Below, piece after piece: positions 25,201-37,200 of a stretch of 64,000 nt of DNA (within the stretch, counting starts at the first letter, position 1; each line of letters opens with the position of its first letter). The DNA comes from Odontocerum albicorne (Eukaryota > Arthropoda > Insecta > Trichoptera > Odontoceridae): positions 697,001 through 761,000 of the forward strand of contig OX463866.1 in the NCBI GenBank assembly GCA_949825065.1, read 5' to 3'. The notes beneath the pieces were generated by a model. That model had not been told where the DNA came from. It saw only the letters and a program-made list of their open reading frames with translations, and did not search any database. The translations under genes and the position numbers were made by a program.

Positions 25201-28200
25201 ACCAATGATTTAAAAAAAAAAAAAAAGCCGGAGCTCACTTCTTGTCAAGCTTTTTGTAAACCGTAAAAAAGGCGGTGGAGCGCCACTCCCCTGCGCTCCA
25301 CCGCAAAAAAGCACTGACAGTGGTTTTTTTTTTTAAAAAGATGCGGAGCTCTTTTCTTGTCAAGCTTTTTGTAAACTGTACAAAAATGTGGTGGAGCGCC
25401 ACTCCACTGCGCTCCACCGCAAAAAAGCACTGACAGTGCTTTTTAAAAAAAAAAAATGGGGCCAGAGCTCACTTCTTGTCAAGCTTTTTGTAAACCGTAC
25501 AAAAAGGTGGTGGAGCGCCGCTCCACTGCGCTCCACCGCAAAAAAAAACACAACTTATAACCAATATATCGTTGAATTTATTTTATGTTAATATTGATAC
25601 AGTTTATTTATTCCCAATAAATTCTTTAAATATATTTTTCAGCATTATTCCTGGGATGTCAGCTGCTGCTAACTATCCCTCCACATTTTTGGGGGGTTGT
25701 CTGGTGGTCTTTGCTTCCTATGGGGTAGTCATGAGAAACAAATGCGTGAACTTAAGGCTGATATGTTGAACAAGATTATGAAGAACACTGAGATGGTTTG
25801 GCCATGTGAAACGAATGAATGAAGAATGAATAGAAATATGTGCATATATTTAGTGCAAATATGAGTGGAAGGAGTGGTAGAGGAAGACCAAGGAAAGTAT
25901 GATTGGATCAAGTATATAACATTTTGAAAGAAGGAAAATTACAATGTAAGGGAAATCGTGTGAGCTGTATTAGAATATGTATGGATGTAGAAGAGGCGAA
26001 AGAGATGCACTGCGATATGTACGTCTCCTCCATCCTTTCGTTTTCCTCTAAATGATGATATCTTACTTTTAATATGTATTATATATTGTTCATAAATGTG
26101 CAGATTCGTTTGATTTTTTTTTCAATCATGTAACATCTTTTATTTACTTTAATCTGGTTGGTTGGAAGAGATTTCCATGTGGCAATAAGTCCGTCATATT
26201 GTTTTTTTTACAATGAAGTGTCAAAGAAATTAATAAATAGTAAATAAAGTCTGGCGTTCTCTTATCTCTGCTTACCTCGATAGAGATACGGCGTGATGGT
26301 AGATTTGTATGTATAACTATAATAGTACTATTCTAATACTACAATATTAGATAACTATAATAGTACTATTCTAATACTACAATATTATAATAGTATATTA
26401 CTATAATAATAGTATATTCAGAAAAAAACAACGTGAAAAAAATATGTAAGTGTAAGGATGGGACGGTAGTGGCTGCGTCCATTAGATTAGGTACTTCGCC
26501 GCATCTGCATAAGTTCAGAAAAATATATTTAGTAAGAAAACCGCAGAAAACTTACCAAGGAAAACGAACGCCAAAAAAAACCTTTGAAGTTCTTCAGATA
26601 TAAGTAAATAAATATACGTTTATTGATAGCAACATAGTACAAGTACAGTACCCGGTGGTAAGTAATACACATCGGGCTTAAGAAAGAGACTGTCGGGCAT
26701 AATCGGCTAACTTCGGTTTTGTAGAGCGTCGTCTTTGTCATTCATACACGTGTTCCGTCGCGATTTGTCAGTCGTTGTCAAGCGTTCTAGGGTGTGGTTG
26801 CTCGATGAGACGACGCTCTACAAAGCTAAAGTTAGCCGATTATGGCCGACAGTCTCTTTCTTAAGCCCGATGTGTATTACTTACCGCCGGGTATTACATA
26901 TTAAATGCATTTCAAAATCACACATTCGTATATCTCAAGATAAATAGCAGAACATTAATTTGAGAGAAAAGCTATAAAAAGGTACCCCCCAGTTGAGATA
27001 TGTCCCACCAATATAGGATGAGCCCAGCCGCGAGGATACCAGATGTTTTTCAGCCCTCACCCTTGTACACGTAGATAAAGAAAAAATAACATAAAATAAA
27101 TTAATGTCAGAAAAAAATTATCTCACAAATACTACCTTAGATTAACTCAAATAAATAAAAATAGGTTCTTTGACAGGAACATAACATATGTGTAGTGTGT
27201 ACATAACATACATTAATATGTATATTCCTTAATCGCACATACACATATATATTTTAAAATAAACTGCAGAAAATGTATTTAAGAGAGAAGATATTAAAAG
27301 GCCCGGTCTCATCCCATAACACCCCCCCCCCCTCGGTTGAGATTCACCCCACTAATACCTACAAGGCGAGCCTGGCCGCTAGGACACCAGGTGTCTCTCA
27401 GCCCACGCTCTTGTACATGTAGACTAAGAAAAAAATATATATGGCAGAACGAAAAAATTAAAATTAAAACCCACAAATATAGCCTTACGTTAACTGTCAG
27501 CAAAAAAAAGGGAAATATGTAATAGTAACACATTCGGCTTTAGGTGTAGTGTATGTGTCTAGTGTATATATGAGGAGGTAACATTAAAAAAATATCATGT
27601 CCATCGGATACACAAAATGAGTTGATAAAGCAGATTTCTTCTTATCGATGGTACGGAGCCGTTTAACGTTTTCATTTCGATGAAAAAAGCACATAAATCA
27701 CTTTTAAAATCATAATAAAAAAAAACAGTATTTGTTTTCAAAAAGAATCTTGTCCAGGCTTCAAACCAATCAAAAAATATCATGTCCGAATTGACCAATC
27801 ATAGCTTTCCGATTGTGTCTAACTTCATACCAGTTCATCAGCAACTGTCAGTTTTAAATCGTACGTGCAGTGTAATGTCTAGCATTATACAGCTTTATCT
27901 ACCTACATACCATATGTTTATAGTTTCATAGTAATATTTCTCCTTATTTTGTAACACTTTATTTATTTTATTTGACTAAAATTAGAATAAATTACTCTAC
28001 CCAATTATTTTTTGTATAATATTTTTGAAATCGAACAATAAACATCATACCCCAGAGCTGTTCAATAAAAAAAGATTAAAGTAGAATTGTTCACTCAAAA
28101 AGGATCATGTCCATATTTTACCAAATGATTGTCAGAGCCGCACTCCTCTATGGCTCCGAATGCTGGACGATGTATAACTCTTACTCTAGGCAACTAGAAA

Positions 28201-31200
28201 CTGTTTAATGCGCATGCTAAGATGGTCAGCTGGTGTGTCCCTAAGAGACAAAATAAAAAGCTCACGCATTCGTGGAAGCCTAGGTGCTACAGACATCAAC
28301 AGTAAGACGGAGGAGAGGCGATTGAGATGGTATGGGCACGTTGGACGCAGAATACCTGATCACATTGTGAACCAGGCAATCTCCATGGATCTTCCTCGAA
28401 TAACAACCAGAGGAATACCAAAGAATTAATGGGTGGTGCAAAAAAATAACCTGATGCAGATACACGAATTGGGGGACGTAGTCCGGGACAAAAGAGCATA
28501 CAATCTGAGGACGAGGAGAGCTGACCCCAACAGTCTTCGCCGACAATGAGTTGGGATGGATCCAGGGAGAAGAGAACATCATTAGTGGGGTGGCCATATT
28601 ACCGAACTGTAATCTCGGACTACGTCCCCCAGGCACGGCCTGGGGGACGTAGTCCGAGACAGAAGAGCATACAACCTGAGGACGAGGAGAGCTGACCCCA
28701 ACAGTCTTCGCAGACAGTGAGTTGGGATGGAGCCAGGGAGAAGAAGAAGAAGTCCATATTTTAAACTAGAATAACTTTTTTAATTATTATGATTCGATTT
28801 TAAACAACAAATCAAGTCACCTTATGTTAAGCGATTTTAAGAACATCAGATATATTTACAATGAATTATTGTCATATATTTTTAATGCAAACAGTTTTTT
28901 TGCGATTTCCCCACATTCCGATTTGGTGGATATATTATTTTTTTAATATTACCTTCTCATGTGTGTGATTTTCATACAACAAAACGTGGACCTTTCAAGT
29001 CTTTGACCAACACCTCGGTGTTACATTTCTAATTAAATCAACGGTTTTGTCATTCGCATTTCACAAGTTATGGCGAATGTTGACAAGCATATTATATTAT
29101 TATTCTGTATTGGTACAAAGTGTTTATTCGAGAATTCCGAGATATTCTTCAGCTAACAACATCTTGTGGTTTATCCTGGCTGTGTCCACACTGAGGTCGC
29201 TTCAAATTCAAGGAAACAATATACCGAGGATTATCGATCTTTGGTCCCAAATAACGAGTCAACATTGTGGCGTTGTGAAGTTTTTTCAGAAAATCATACA
29301 AAGTAATTTGTTTGTCTGTTAAATAAATAACACAGTAAATATTATCAAAAATTAAAAGAAAAATTGCATGTTCTGCTTGTTGTTTCCTATCTGATTTTTC
29401 AGTCAGTAACTGATCTTTCAAATAAAATTAAACATGATATTTGGAACCGATGGGCGTTAGATTGGGATATAACTGATGTATATAAGAGCTCTAGATATAA
29501 ATCAATCCAGCAAACTTGTGACACATTGATTGATTTATTTAACACTTTTATTGCAAATACAACCAGGCGGGCTTATTGTCAGGCGGCAATCTTTTCTAAC
29601 CAACCAGATAAAAGTAAATGAAGCAAGTTACATCTCTCTCCCTGTCTCCATCCCAACTCATTGTCTGCGAAGACTGTTGGGGCAGCTCTCCTCGTCCTCA
29701 GGTTACATGTTCGCAAAAAAACATTCAAATGACTATTCATTCTCACGAAATCCATTAACACATACGTGAGCATACGACCACAAACCCCACAAAGACGGAC
29801 AATCACTCGAACATTCTTTTTCATATTTAGCTCCCATAACATACAATGAGGTGCCGAATTCAATAAAGGCAAAGGGAGGAAAACAATTTAGGCAGTCGAT
29901 CGGAGCGTGGTTGTTATTGCGACAGGACAGGACAGGAGTTTAAGTACTTGGGCTTGCAAGAGGAATGACTTGTGGAAAAGGTTTGTGTCAACTCTTGAGT
30001 GTGGTATTTTTTATTGTTTTATGTTTATATTTTTGTTTTTTTATTTTTATGATTGTGTGCGGTATATTGTGGGATGAATGTTTTTGGTATGTCTGGAGTG
30101 ATGAAGTATGAGGAATTTGATTTCGCGTGATGTAGTATTTACATGTGTAATTGAATGTTACTGTTTGTCAGGTTGATGAGAATGTGCAACGGGGTTTTAT
30201 ATAATCAAAAATCGGAAAGAAGTATCGATTTATTTTTTCATGCTATATGTCCTCAGTGAGATACAGGCAAAAGCCTAGTTTACTGGGGACACGACAACTG
30301 AAAGACAACAAACCCAGATCCATTAAAATTGTGTGTCCAAATTAAATTACCTGTTGATTTTTCACAAATTATGTATATTTCTTGTCAAGTGTAAAATAAA
30401 TAAATAAATATAAAGTGAGGTATCGTCAATCAAAGGAAAAGGAAGGGATGGTGGAGAGGAAAGAAAAGATAAAATCAGGAATGAAACACGTTACATTACT
30501 GACTAGAAATATTAAGTGTTTTCAGTCGCTTCTTAAAGCATGCCAAGAACGGACAATCCCTTTGAAAGCATGGTTTAATACAGATGGAAGAATCTGTCAT
30601 GTGTCTTTTGCGGATGGGCCACTGCGTGGTGACTAGTCATCTTCACAGAATATAGAGAATCCTGGCTGCGAATGTGGTTTGGATGATGAAACTATAGACC
30701 ATGTATTTTTCGGTTGTCCTTTACAAGATATATTTCATTTACTAAAATCCATATCTTGACCGCGTCCAATGAATCTTGCGTTTCTTCTTTCTTCGTGGAA
30801 CTTTTCCACTTATAAATCGATTGTTAAATTGTTGAAGCTTAATCAGTTGACACTTTTAATTATCTAGAATTGTCATTTAATTTTTTTTGTTTAATTATAA
30901 TTAATTAAAATTGCACAATGACTTTAATTTGATGGCACAAACCCTCCTAGTTTGAGTGGATTGACTATTAAAAGAAAAATTGACGTTCTTCGAGGTTTCA
31001 TTGATACAACTCGGGGGTGTTGAATTCGATTCACCTAGGTTACCGGATTAAAAAAACTTCTTCTTCTCCCTGGCTCCATCCCAACTCACTGTCTGCGAAG
31101 GCTGTTGGGGTCAGCTCTCCTCGTCCTCAGGTTGTATGCTCTTCTGTCCCGGACTACGTCCCCCAGGACGTGCCTCTGCATCATGTTATCTTTTTGAACC

Positions 31201-34200
31201 ACCCACGAATTCTTTGGTCTTCCTCTGGTTGTTATTCGAGGAAGATCCACGGAGATTGCCTGGTTCACAATGTGATCGGGTGCTCTGCGTCCAACGTGCC
31301 TATACCATCTCAATCGCCTCTCCTCCATCTTACTGTTGATGTCTGTAGCACCTAGGCTTCCACGAATGCGTGAGCTTTTTATTTTGTCTCTTAGGGACAC
31401 ACCAGCTGACCATCTTAGCATGCGCATTTCAGCAGTTTCTAGTTGTCTGGAGTAAGATTTATACATCGTCCAGCATTCGGAGCCATAGAGGAGTGCGGGT
31501 CTGACAATCATTTGGTTAAATTTGGACATGATCCTTTTTGAGTGAACAATTCTACTTTAATCTTTTTTTATTGAACAGCTCTGCCTATACCATCTCAATC
31601 GCCTCTCCTCCATCTTACTGTCATCAGATTAAAAACTTATCTTACTGTCAGATTAAAAAAACTGTTATCCGGTTTTTTACTTAAAGCCTTTTTAACATCT
31701 TCGAAAGATTCAATGAAGACATACCATTGAAGGTCTTCTACACAAGATACCAAGTTTGAAATCAACCCCTTCGCGGTACTTAAGCCAGTGTAGACTTTTT
31801 TAGAATCTGCCCAATATGACAATATTTCTGACTACCATATATAAGCCTAGCAGCCGCATTGAAAACAGACTGGAGTCTAAAAAATTGTTAATCACGCAAA
31901 CCAGAATAAATCTGTGGCGCTATGACAGAAGTTGATATGTCCGTTTTTTGTCATTTTGTGTTTATTCTCCCAATTTATAGAAAGCATTTCTTAGCATGTT
32001 TTGGCAAAACTTGGTGTGTCAGTCATTATACAAACAAAAGGTGTATTATGTTGTTTATAGTGAAGGCATTAACGTTGTGAAGGTTTAAAGCAGGGCTGTG
32101 GAGTCGCTTAAAAAAAAACACGACTCCGGCTCCGATTCCTATATTTACCAACAATACGACTCCGACTCCACAACTCCGATTCCACGACTCCGACTCCACA
32201 ACTCCGACTCTACAACTCCGACTCAAAAAAGCTCAATTTTAGCAGGTGGTTTCCTACCTTTGCATATAGCCATTTTTTTCATGTTATAGGGATAAAGATA
32301 AAACAAGATCAAACTTTAATAATTATTTATTAGAATTTATTCTTAAAAACAACATTGCTTCTATTAAATCTGTATTCGTAGAGGCTCTCAAATCAGAATT
32401 AAGAATTTTAAGAGCGGAAAATTACCGCTCTACGGATACTTGGGTTGGGGTTGCTGTAACGATCAATGCTGAATCTTTTACGATTTCTAGATACCGCTGT
32501 ATTGCCATTTCAACATTTAACTTATAAGTTCGGTCAATTTTTTCCATTATTTTCAATGCATCATAAAATTCAATTTTAAATTTTGAAATAGAGTCTCCTT
32601 CATCTATATTGGGACTGTGATTCAAACGAGGACGTTTTAGTTTATCTTGTTCATTGAGATATTTTTCAAAATCGTCTTCAGATTCAGCGGTGTCGGATGA
32701 AGATGATGATACTTCGTGTACGCTGCCTGCTGTCGTCTCTTTTTCTAGTCGAAGGCCTTTCATACGAACGGTTAATTCAAACATAGCGTTTTTCGCTCTA
32801 TTTATTTGTTCTTCCGTCAATATGGATCGAACCATGGGGTTAACATAGATCCCAGCCAACAGAATTTTCTTTCGACGTGAGAAAGAAGGAGACAAACACA
32901 TTTTCGTAGACTTTATGCATTAAATGGATCTCGGTGATTCACCATATCGGCGCGACTTGCGCCTGCAAGTTTAATATTCGTGCACAATACACATTCATTA
33001 TAATAATTAAAAAAAAAGTGCATTTTAAATTTTAACGAAAAATTAGTCGAAGTCGCTCGTTTTTTACGACTCCTACTCCGACTCCGACTCCGGCCCAAAC
33101 ACCGCGACTCCGCGACTCCGACTCCAACTCCGACTCCGACTCCACAGCCCTGGTTTAAAGACATTGTAATTTATTTTTATCAAACACTGTTTATTCCATT
33201 TTTTTGTGACGGTATAACCCTACCGGTTTCAAGGTGCACACCTCATCTTTAGGGGAGCACAAACAAGATTTGTTTTAGCACAAACAAGATTTGCCATAGA
33301 GGAGTGCGGGTCTGACAATCATTTGGTAAAATATGGACATGATCCTTTTTGAGTGAACAATTCTACTTTAATCTTTTTTTATTGAACAGCTCTGGGGTAT
33401 GATGTTTATTGTTCGATTTCGAAAATATTATACAAAAAATAATTGGTTAGAGTAATTTATTCTAATTTTAATCAAATAAAATAAATAAAGTGTTACAAAA
33501 TAAGAAGATTTATTACTATGAAACTATAAACATATGGTATGTAGGTAGATAAAGCTGTATAATGCTATACATTACACTGCACGTACGAGTTAAAACTGAC
33601 AGTTGCTGGTGAACTGGTATGAAGTTAGACACAATCGGAAAGCTATTATTGGTCAATTCGGACATGATCTTTTTTGATTGGTTTGAAGTCTGGACAAGAT
33701 TATTTTTGAAAACAAATACTGTTTTTTTATTACGATTTTAAAAGTGATTTATGTGCTTTTTTCATCGAAATGAAAACGTTACGAGTATGTGTATGTGCGA
33801 TTACAGAATATACATATTAATGTATGTACACACTACACATATGTTATGTTGCTGTCAAAGAACCTATTTTTATTTATTTGAGTTAATCTAAGGTAGTATT
33901 TGTGAGATAATTTCTCTTATTTTTGCTGACAGTTAACGTAAGGTTTTATTTTTTGTGGGTTTTACTTTTTAAGTTTTTCGTTCTGCCATATATACGTATG
34001 TTTTCCTTAGTCTACATGTACAAGAGCGCGGGCTGAGAGACACCTGGTGTCCTAGCGGCCGGGCTCGCCTTTTAGGTATTAGTGGGGTGAATCTCGACCG
34101 AGGGGGGGGGGGTGTTATGGGATGAGACCGGGCCTTTTAATATCTTCTCTCTTAAATGCATTTTCTGCAGTTTATTTTGAGATATACGAGTATGTGTATG

Positions 34201-37200
34201 TGCGATTACAGAATATACATATTAATGTATGTACACACTACACATATATTATGTTCCTGTCAAAGAACCTATTTTTATTTATTTGAGAATTTTTTTCCGA
34301 CACTCATTTATTTTATGTTCTTTTTTCTTTATCTATCTACGTGTACAAGTGTGAGGGCTGAAAAACATCTGGTGTCCTCGCGGCTGGACTCACCCTATAT
34401 TGGTGGGACGTATCTCGACTCGGGGGTACCTTTTTATAGCTTTTCTCTCTGAAATAAACAGTGTTTGATAAAAATAAATTACAAAAGATATATTGTTTGG
34501 AAAAACTTAAAAAATGCTTATTTGTAATGATTTTAACAGCTTATCAAAGTTAATATTGCTTCTCCTGTTAACTAAGGTAAAACGGACAACATAATACTCG
34601 TATCAACTTCTGCCATAACGCCACAGAAATAGAATTACAATAATCCAGACGTGACACAACAAATAAATTAATAAACGTTTTTATTTCCATTGTTGGAAGA
34701 CATCAACCTACAAATTGTACCTTTTTAAAACTATAAAAACCTGAAGAAACTGTATAATCAATTTCTTTATCAAACAAGAGCTTATTATCAAGACAGATAC
34801 CAAGAAATGTGATTGTATCTTTTGGAAAGATAATTGACAATGTATTCTTATAAAAAATAGCAGAAATAAAAACCTGTATTTTTTCTCAAATATAATAAAC
34901 GTCGTCCCAGTCGGGGTATACACCCCACCAATAGGAGGCCGAGAGATTGCCACTCATCAACACTCTCACAAGGTTGTTATACAATGAAGTGATAAATAAA
35001 TAAGGAAATATTGTTGTCTGACCATAGGTTCTTTTCAAAACCATAAAATAAATAATAGGTATTGTGCAAATTCAAGTCTGCAGATCAGAGACTAGAGTAA
35101 CAATGTACCACAACGTGTCAAGCAAAGTCCATCTGCTGTTAGTACAAGATAGGATGAAGCTCACGTTTTGCGGCCAGCTTAGTACAATGCCTCGAACAAA
35201 CAAATATGTGACGTTAATTCTTTTTAATAGTGTGTCGTCATTCTTTCTTTGTTTACTTTGTCATCGGAGGGGGGGCCGTGCTAAGAATTGTGCACGTACT
35301 TGGTCAAATCTTAGAGACAGGAACTTTTAAGAAATGATTTGTCGTTTTCCAAAGAATCCCCATTGGATTTATCAGTTTTCGTTATACGTACATACACTTT
35401 CACGAAATTTCTTTAGCGATGTCATCATCATCAGCCCGTCTCCGTCCAAAGTTGAACAGAGGCCTCCCCGCTCCTCCTACATTCCTCTCTTTCCTGGGCA
35501 CATCGTTTCCAGTTGCTCCCGGTCAATCTTCTAATGCAGTCCGACCACTGTGTCTGAGGACAACCCACGCTTCTTCTTCCCTGTCTCAGGCGCCACTCCA
35601 GCACTCTCTGGGTCCATCTATCATCTGTGCATCTGGCAATGTGTTCCGCTCAGTTCCACTTCTGAATGGCGACTCTTTCGGCGACATCAGCTACTTTGGT
35701 CTGCTGCCTTATCCATTCATTGGTTCTCCTATCCCTCAGAGAGATATTTAACATTCTTCTCTCCATGACCCTCTGCGTCACCATGAGTTTGTGCATAATC
35801 TGTTTATTCAGTACCGATTTATCAATGCGATTTTTCCACCACGACATATTTCCTTCGAAGACGAAGATATCCAATGTGTTGGACTGATCAACATAACTAC
35901 CCTTAAAAACTGCTCCTCGAACCGAGAAGTGCAGGAACGGATGGAGAGGAGTCATCAAGGGTTATCATGGGAGTCATGATGCTCAGTTATTAGCTACACG
36001 GCAGAATAGATATTATTTATTTCTTGAATCTTCGAATGGACGATAATTTGACTTTGTGGTGTCATGTTTATAATTTTTTTTTGATAAATGAAACACTTAT
36101 TTTTATTTACCAGAACCTTCCTTGTCAGGCGAAGTTGAACTTGAGTTCAGCTTTACCTGACGAAGAAGACGGAGGTCTTTGAAACCGGTAGTGAACTCAA
36201 CTAAAACAGTGGTTAGTACCAAATAAAAAATAAATGTTTTATTTATTTTATTAAAATATTTATTAAACTTTCGTCATATATAGTAAACCTGACGGGCTTA
36301 TAGTTATGCAGTAATCTTTTTCAACCAACAAGAATTGATGATATCTCACTTTATATGAAAAAGAATGTTCGGGTGGCTGTCCGTCTTTGTGGGGTTCGTG
36401 GGCATATGCTCACGTGTATGTTTATGGATTTCGTGGGGATGGATAGTCACTTAAATGATTTGTGCGACCACGTAAATTGCTTCGTTTAGTTTGTCTGGTT
36501 GGTTGGAAAAGATTGCCACCTGGCAATACACCCGCCAGATTGTAATTGCAATAAAAGTGTTAAATAAATAAATAAGAACGACGTTAAAAAGGCCTGAAAT
36601 GAAAACCGTTGCTGGTCGTCGTCTAAACAGTTCCGAAGAACTAAATTTATTACATTATTGCATTGTATTAAACTTTTGTTGAACACAGTGTAACCTAGCG
36701 AGCTTATTGCCATGTGGCAATCTCTTCTAGCCAACTAGAAATATATCAAAGAGGTCTTAAGTGAAAACTAGACTGAAATCCTTTTTTTTCAATCTGTGTG
36801 GGATTTGATCTCACAGTCTCCGGTTGGGAGACAGACGTTTTATCAACTAGGTCACGGAGGGCGCCATGATTATATAATATGAGCACTACACATATACACT
36901 ACACTCCACCTTAAGTCGAATGTGTTATCATCACGTACAATGGGGTTTTTGTTAGTTGTCTTCTTTGGTAAGTTTTCTGCGAATTTTTGCTAAAGAAATG
37001 GCGAGATATCAAGTATGTGTTTGGAAGACAGGCGTCTTACCAACTGGACTATGGAAGAGGAGAATCAAGGCTTTTCAGTTGTTAGCCCCTGCATCAATAA
37101 GGCATCGAGTTGACATAGTAAAACCATATCAAACTTACAATATATGCCGTGGCATGTCGCACCTGACATTGCATAGTGTCATCATGTGTATTCAGATGTT

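Larger units (their letters stand above)
29527..30556 (-). mobile_element. LINE-J 3' end nested in LINE-Z, itself split
   Basis: LINE-J 3' UTR sequence on the minus strand at 29527-29830 and 30406-30556 (ending aagcatgccaagaacgga). A LINE-R scrap at 29634-29701 and repeat D at about 29831-30405 interrupt it. Confidence 0.82.
32041..34480 (+). mobile_element. Penelope-like fold-back composite inserted in M1
   Basis: Left end: ttgtttatagtgaaggcatt, aacgttgtgaag, and after a hAT element acattgtaatttatttttat, gtttattcc and the ACCGGT block. Right end: gaaataaacagtgtttgata and aaataaattac. A 7-bp ACAAAAG occurs at both outer junctions (about 32034 and 34481), consistent with a target duplication. 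Between the ends lie the hAT (32091-33152) and the LINE-R/repeat C arm (33294-34453). Confidence 0.72.

Noticed and set aside
26022..26247. LTR retrotransposon or endogenous retrovirus
   Set aside because: No long terminal repeats, primer-binding site, gag, protease or integrase were seen anywhere; all RT-related pieces are non-LTR or Penelope type.
32100..33150. GACTCC microsatellite
   Set aside because: The repeats lie just inside both hAT ends and are subterminal repeats of that element.
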